Shown here one piece after another: positions 17,981 to 20,611 of a DNA stretch of 20,611 nucleotides. Within the stretch, counting starts at the first letter, position 1. Each line of letters begins with the position of its first letter. The DNA is from an uncultured Treponema sp. (lineage in GTDB: Bacteria > Spirochaetota > Spirochaetia > Treponematales > Treponemataceae): the NCBI GenBank assembly GCA_937900125.1, contig CALCEK010000013.1, positions 1-20,611 on the forward strand. Reading direction: 5' to 3'. The notes beneath the pieces were generated by a model. That model had not been told where the DNA came from. It ran no database searches and was given only the letters and a program-made list of their open reading frames with translations. A program made the position numbers and the translations under genes.

Positions 17981-18018
17981 CTGCGGACAGTAATCAGCAC
18001 ATTGAAGCCTGACCGCAG
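17981..18018 (-). promoter_or_regulatory. Bulged hairpin between rplJ and rplL
   Basis: Nine bases after the rplJ stop codon the minus RNA has a 6-bp stem CTGCGG/CCGCAG (18018-18013 with 17986-17981) stacked on a 4-bp stem TCAG/CTGA (18012-18009 with 17997-17994). A 7-nt bulge lies on the 3' side (17993-17987) and the loop is 11 nt. No U-run follows. It could be a processing point or a protein-binding site; an L10-type binding site is possible but I cannot show the expected kink-turn. Confidence 0.45.
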
Positions 18019-18027
18019 ATTAAATTT

Positions 18028-18561
18028 TTATTCAGCCGCAGCGGGTGTAGCTCCGCCTTCTTTTTCGAGCTTTTCAACATAAGCCTGCAATGTACCAGCA
18101 AGTTTGCGAGCAGGTCCATTGATTGTAGACATAAGCATTGCAATAAGCTGCTTTTTGCCTGGCAATTTTGAAAATGCTTCGATTTTTGCAGCATCGTAAA
18201 GCTCATTTTCAACCCAAGCCCCTTTTACTACTAAAGATGGTGCTTCTTTTGCAAAGTCATAAAGAACTTTCGCTGCCTCGTTAGCTTCATCTTTTATAAG
18301 GGTAATAGCTGTAGGACCAGAAAGATATGGAGCAACTTCTGTGTTTTTTAGCTCCTCAAAAGCGACTTTTGCAAAGGTATTTTTAAATACCTTGAGTTGA
18401 GCGTCATGTTCACCAAGATTTTTACGAAGCTTTGTAATCTGTTCAACAGTAAGTCCGCGATAATCGATAAACACAAAATTTGAATATTCGCCAAGAATCT
18501 TTTTTGCATCTTCAATCGCCGCTGTTTTTGCTGATTGAACTTTTTTTGCCATAATTGCCAT
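18028..18561 (-). CDS. rplJ: 50S ribosomal protein L10
   Basis: A 177-residue L10, base of the ribosomal stalk to which L7/L12 dimers attach through the C-terminal helix. It shows FVFIDYRGLTVEQITKLRKNL (about 30-50) and the APYLSGPTAITLI motif (about 77-89). The ATG at 18561 overlaps the rplA stop as TAATG and has AGGAGG 7 nt upstream; a second in-frame ATG three codons later is too far from that site. Because of this overlap there is no room for the usual L10 leader RNA directly upstream, unless it lies inside rplA. Confidence 0.97.
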   Translation of the reverse strand: MAIMAKKVQSAKTAAIEDAKKILGEYSNFVFIDYRGLTVEQITKLRKNLGEHDAQLKVFKNTFAKVAFEELKNTEVAPYLSGPTAITLIKDEANEAAKVLYDFAKEAPSLVVKGAWVENELYDAAKIEAFSKLPGKKQLIAMLMSTINGPARKLAGTLQAYVEKLEKEGGATPAAAE

Positions 18562-19241
18562 TACTCTGCCTCCTTATAGTCAATCCAGACACCAGGTCCC
18601 ATAGAGGAACTAAGGGAAACTGAGCGAACAAATCCAACTTTTGCATCAGCTGGCTTTTTTCGCTTAAGTTCAGCAAGGAATGTGTTTACATTTTCAACAG
18701 TATCAGCTTCTGGCATAGAAATTTTTCCTACTGCAATATGAACAACGCCACCCTTGTCTGCACGGAATTCAGTGCGTCCTTTTTTAAGTTCACTAACCGC
18801 TTGGGCAATATTTGGTGTAACAGTTCCTGTTTTTGGATTTGGCATAAGTCCACGACGACCTAAAACCATACCAAGACGACCAACATCTTTCATCATATCA
18901 GGAGTTGCAACTGCAACGTCAAAATCTGTCCAACCGCCTTTTACTTTATCAATGTATTCCGTTGACCCTGCGTATGTTGCACCCGCAGCAAGAGCTTCTT
19001 GAACACGGTCTTCTTTACAGAAAACAAGAACTCGTTTTTCGCCCGTAAACTGATGAGGGAACACCAATGTGTCTCGCACAGTCTGATTTTTCTCTAATTT
19101 TAAAGAAACAGACAATTCCACAGTTTCGTCAAAGTTAGCAAAATGAATATCTTTTACCAATTTGCACGCTTCTTCAACGGTGTATTTTTTTTCGGCATCA
19201 TATTTTTTAAGTGATTCAAGGTACTTTTTACCGTGTTTCAT
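18561..19241 (-). CDS. rplA: 50S ribosomal protein L1
   Basis: A 226-residue L1, the mobile stalk protein next to the E site. It has the N-terminal KYTVEEACKLVKDIHFANFDETVELSV, the central RGLMPNPKTGTVTPNIA motif (about 130-146) and the C-terminal SSSMGPGVWID. L1 also represses the L11 operon by binding the leader mRNA in E. coli. ATG overlaps the rplK stop (TAATG) with GGAGG 7 nt upstream, so L11 and L1 are probably translated together, as in E. coli. Confidence 0.98.
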   Translation of the reverse strand: MKHGKKYLESLKKYDAEKKYTVEEACKLVKDIHFANFDETVELSVSLKLEKNQTVRDTLVFPHQFTGEKRVLVFCKEDRVQEALAAGATYAGSTEYIDKVKGGWTDFDVAVATPDMMKDVGRLGMVLGRRGLMPNPKTGTVTPNIAQAVSELKKGRTEFRADKGGVVHIAVGKISMPEADTVENVNTFLAELKRKKPADAKVGFVRSVSLSSSMGPGVWIDYKEAE

Positions 19242-19675
19242 TAGTTCGCCTCCACTTCTACACCCATACTGCGAGCAGTACCAGCGATAATTTTCTTTGC
19301 AGCTTCAAGGTCTTGAGCATTCAAGTCTGGAAGTTTTTGCTTTGCGATATCTTCAAGGCTTTTTTGAGAAAGAGTGCCTACTTTGTTGCGCAAAGGATTT
19401 CCAGAACCTTTTTGAACACCAGCTGCTTTTTTTATTAACACCGCTGCTGGAGGTGTTTTTAGAATAAATGTGTAAGATTTATCCTGATAAACAGTGATAA
19501 CAACGGGGATAATCAACCCCTTTTCCATATTCTTGGTTCGGTCATTGAATTCCTGCACAAACTTTGGCGCAGAAACTCCGTGAGGTCCAAGAGCTGGTCC
19601 AACTGGAGGAGCTGGAGTTGCTGCTCCCGCAGGACACTGCAACTTAATAACAGCTGTTACCTTCTTTGTGGCCAT
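19241..19675 (-). CDS. rplK: 50S ribosomal protein L11
   Basis: A 144-residue L11 of normal length, which binds the GTPase-associated centre of 23S rRNA and is the thiostrepton and RelA-related site. The N-terminal proline pair lies in [21 protein letters not shown]; the usual Gln of ALGQHGV is Pro here and the following residues are AP rather than IM, wording I associate with treponemes. The C-terminal rRNA-binding domain has the conserved GTARSMGV ending. GAGGAG precedes the ATG by about 9 nt. The 108-nt gap to nusG holds two hairpins. Confidence 0.98.
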   Translation of the reverse strand: MATKKVTAVIKLQCPAGAATPAPPVGPALGPHGVSAPKFVQEFNDRTKNMEKGLIIPVVITVYQDKSYTFILKTPPAAVLIKKAAGVQKGSGNPLRNKVGTLSQKSLEDIAKQKLPDLNAQDLEAAKKIIAGTARSMGVEVEAN

Positions 19676-19700
19676 AATTATATCTCCTCATAATTGGTAT

Positions 19701-19748
19701 GACAATTTCTTGTCTAACGAGCCGTTCAATCCAACGGACATTCAGCTC
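19701..19748 (-). promoter_or_regulatory. Hairpins in the rplK leader
   Basis: Between nusG and rplK the minus RNA has GAGC/GCTC (19748-19745 with 19722-19719) and CGTT/AACG (19736-19733 with 19726-19723) forming one stem with an 8-nt one-sided bulge and a GGATTG loop. It is followed by GACAA/TTGTC with a GAAA tetraloop (19714-19701). This is the position of the L1 autoregulatory site in other bacteria. Helices separated by a one-sided loop would fit such a site, but I could not match the known L1 core bases. Confidence 0.35.
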
Positions 19749-19783
19749 TCCCAAATTGAATTCATTAAAAAAGTAAAGGGAAA

Positions 19784-20341
19784 CTATGCTTTTTGCACTT
19801 GCATTACATCAACTTCAACAGGAGTTGCACGTCCAAAAATCTGGACATTTACACGCAATTTGTTCTTTTCGGCATTGATTTCTTCTATTACACCGCTAAA
19901 AGTCTTAAATGGCCCATCCATAATAGAAACTCTGTCGCCAATGTCATAAGATTGTTTAACACGAACGGCTTTGTCACCCTTAATGTCACCAGATTGTTGC
20001 AAAAGATTTTTTGCTTCATCAGATGAAATAGGGCGAGGACGTTCATCGGGTTTAGTTCCAACAAAACCGCTCACCCCTTGAATCCGTCTTATAACATTGC
20101 ACGTTGCCTTCCACCCCAAATCAGGCAAATCCATTTCTAGCATTATATAATTAGGAAGCAATTTTTGATTTACAGAGCGTTTTTTCCCATCGCGGATTTC
20201 TATAATCTGCTGAGTTGGTATTTTTATATCAAACAGAATGTTAGAATCAAGTTCGCCATCTGAAAGCAAGCGACGAATTGTTCGTTCAATTTTTTGTTCA
20301 TATCCTGAATATGTGTGAAGAATATACCAATTCTTTGACAT
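19784..20341 (-). CDS. nusG: Transcription termination/antitermination factor NusG
   Basis: A 185-residue NusG. The NGN domain (about 4-115) shows NWYILHTYSGYEQKIE, LLPNYIMLEM and VSGFVGTKPDERPRPIS; the KOW domain (about 132-160) shows YDIGDRVSIMDGPFKTFSG and the conserved IFGRATPVEV ending. NusG rides on RNA polymerase through the clamp and links it to S10 or Rho. The ATG has AGGTG 5 nt upstream. It follows secE by 13 nt, the almost universal pairing. Length is normal with no domain inserted between NGN and KOW. Confidence 0.98.
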   Translation of the reverse strand: MSKNWYILHTYSGYEQKIERTIRRLLSDGELDSNILFDIKIPTQQIIEIRDGKKRSVNQKLLPNYIMLEMDLPDLGWKATCNVIRRIQGVSGFVGTKPDERPRPISSDEAKNLLQQSGDIKGDKAVRVKQSYDIGDRVSIMDGPFKTFSGVIEEINAEKNKLRVNVQIFGRATPVEVDVMQVQKA

Positions 20342-20354
20342 TTACGCACCTAAC

Positions 20355-20534
20355 CTAAAATACGAGTCTAAGTCCTTCTGTGAACACAAAATCAAACAAT
20401 CCCAAAATTAAAGCAACTACGATAGTAGAAATTAAGACAATTTTTACAGAAGCAACTACCTCTGAGCGAGATGGCCACACAACCTTCTTAAGCTCCGCAA
20501 TACATTCTTTACAAAATTGCACAATTTTTTTCAT
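20355..20534 (-). CDS. secE: Preprotein translocase subunit SecE
   Basis: A 59-residue single-span SecE, which clamps SecY in the inner-membrane translocase. The amphipathic helix with ECIAELKKVVWPSRSEV (WPSR at 20-23) precedes one membrane segment at about 29-52 (KIVLISTIVVALILGLFDFVF). Two ATGs are possible, at 20540 and 20534. AAGAGG directly abuts the first but lies 6 nt before the second, so 20534 is chosen (MKKIVQF). This is the short SecE form common outside enterobacteria. Confidence 0.93.
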   Translation of the reverse strand: MKKIVQFCKECIAELKKVVWPSRSEVVASVKIVLISTIVVALILGLFDFVFTEGLRLVF

Positions 20535-20556
20535 AGCCATCCTCTTGTATTTATAG

Positions 20557-20611
20557 CAGGCCAGGCAGGACTCGAACCCGCGACAACTGGTTTTGGAGAC
20601 CAGGACTCTAC
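20557..20611 (-). tRNA. tRNA-Trp (CCA anticodon), 3' part; 5' end outside the window
   Basis: About 55 nt of a tRNA are visible. The anticodon arm is CTGGT CTCCAAA ACCAG with anticodon CCA, hence tryptophan. The T arm contains the GTTCGAGTC loop with a 5-bp stem, and the 3' acceptor strand is CTGGCCT followed by discriminator G. The 3' CCA is not encoded (GCTA follows), so it must be added by CCA nucleotidyltransferase. It lies just 22 nt upstream of the secE start and is likely co-transcribed with secE-nusG. Confidence 0.93.

Noticed and set aside
1..20611. Mobile element, CRISPR array, defence island or other novel gene system
   Set aside because: All long conserved frames are housekeeping genes in normal order; no transposase, integrase, spaced direct repeats or atypical gene cluster is visible.

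Overview
The window is a stretch of a bacterial chromosome in which every gene reads on the minus strand. It carries the fused L11/rpoBC, str and S10/spc ribosomal-protein and RNA-polymerase clusters. The proteins point to a spirochaete of the Treponema group. EF-Tu and L11 have treponeme-like wording (EF-Tu [11 protein letters not shown] and [13 protein letters not shown]11 [12 protein letters not shown]), and RpoB has Asn at the position of E. coli Ser531, the known spirochaete rifampicin signature. The species cannot be fixed from the sequence; relatives of rumen or gut treponemes are a guess.

Read in the direction of transcription, from the right end to the left, the layout is: tRNA-Trp (3' part), secE, nusG, rplK, rplA, rplJ, rplL, rpoB, rpoC, rpsL, rpsG, an intrinsic terminator, a strong promoter with a structured leader of about 430 nt, tuf, rpsJ, rplC, rplD, rplW, rplB, rpsS, rplV, rpsC, rplP, rpmC, rpsQ, rplN, rplX and the first codons of rplE. 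The genes are tightly packed. Four junctions are TAATG stop-start overlaps (rplK/rplA, rplA/rplJ, rplD/rplW, rplX/rplE), and rpoB/rpoC and rpsC/rplP overlap by 8 bp.

Together the genes make the translation and transcription core: both large RNA polymerase subunits, NusG (which couples RNA polymerase to ribosomes), SecE (protein export channel), EF-Tu, and 19 complete ribosomal proteins plus the start of L5. fusA, which in many bacteria sits between rpsG and tuf, is absent here. Its place holds a terminator, a promoter and a structured 5' leader. The larger gaps (rplL-rpoB, rpoC-rpsL, rplJ-rplL, tuf-rpsJ, rpsJ-rplC, nusG-rplK) all hold inverted repeats that probably act in RNA-level control.

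The most unusual protein is RpoC: 1662 residues, about 250 more than E. coli RpoC. Much of the excess is a charged, helix-rich insertion between the catalytic NADFDGD motif and the bridge helix, in the funnel/secondary-channel region. It also has uncommon residues at the trigger-loop base. I found no mobile element, CRISPR array, defence system or novel operon; this is a housekeeping region, and its interest lies in RpoC and in the intergenic RNA structures.
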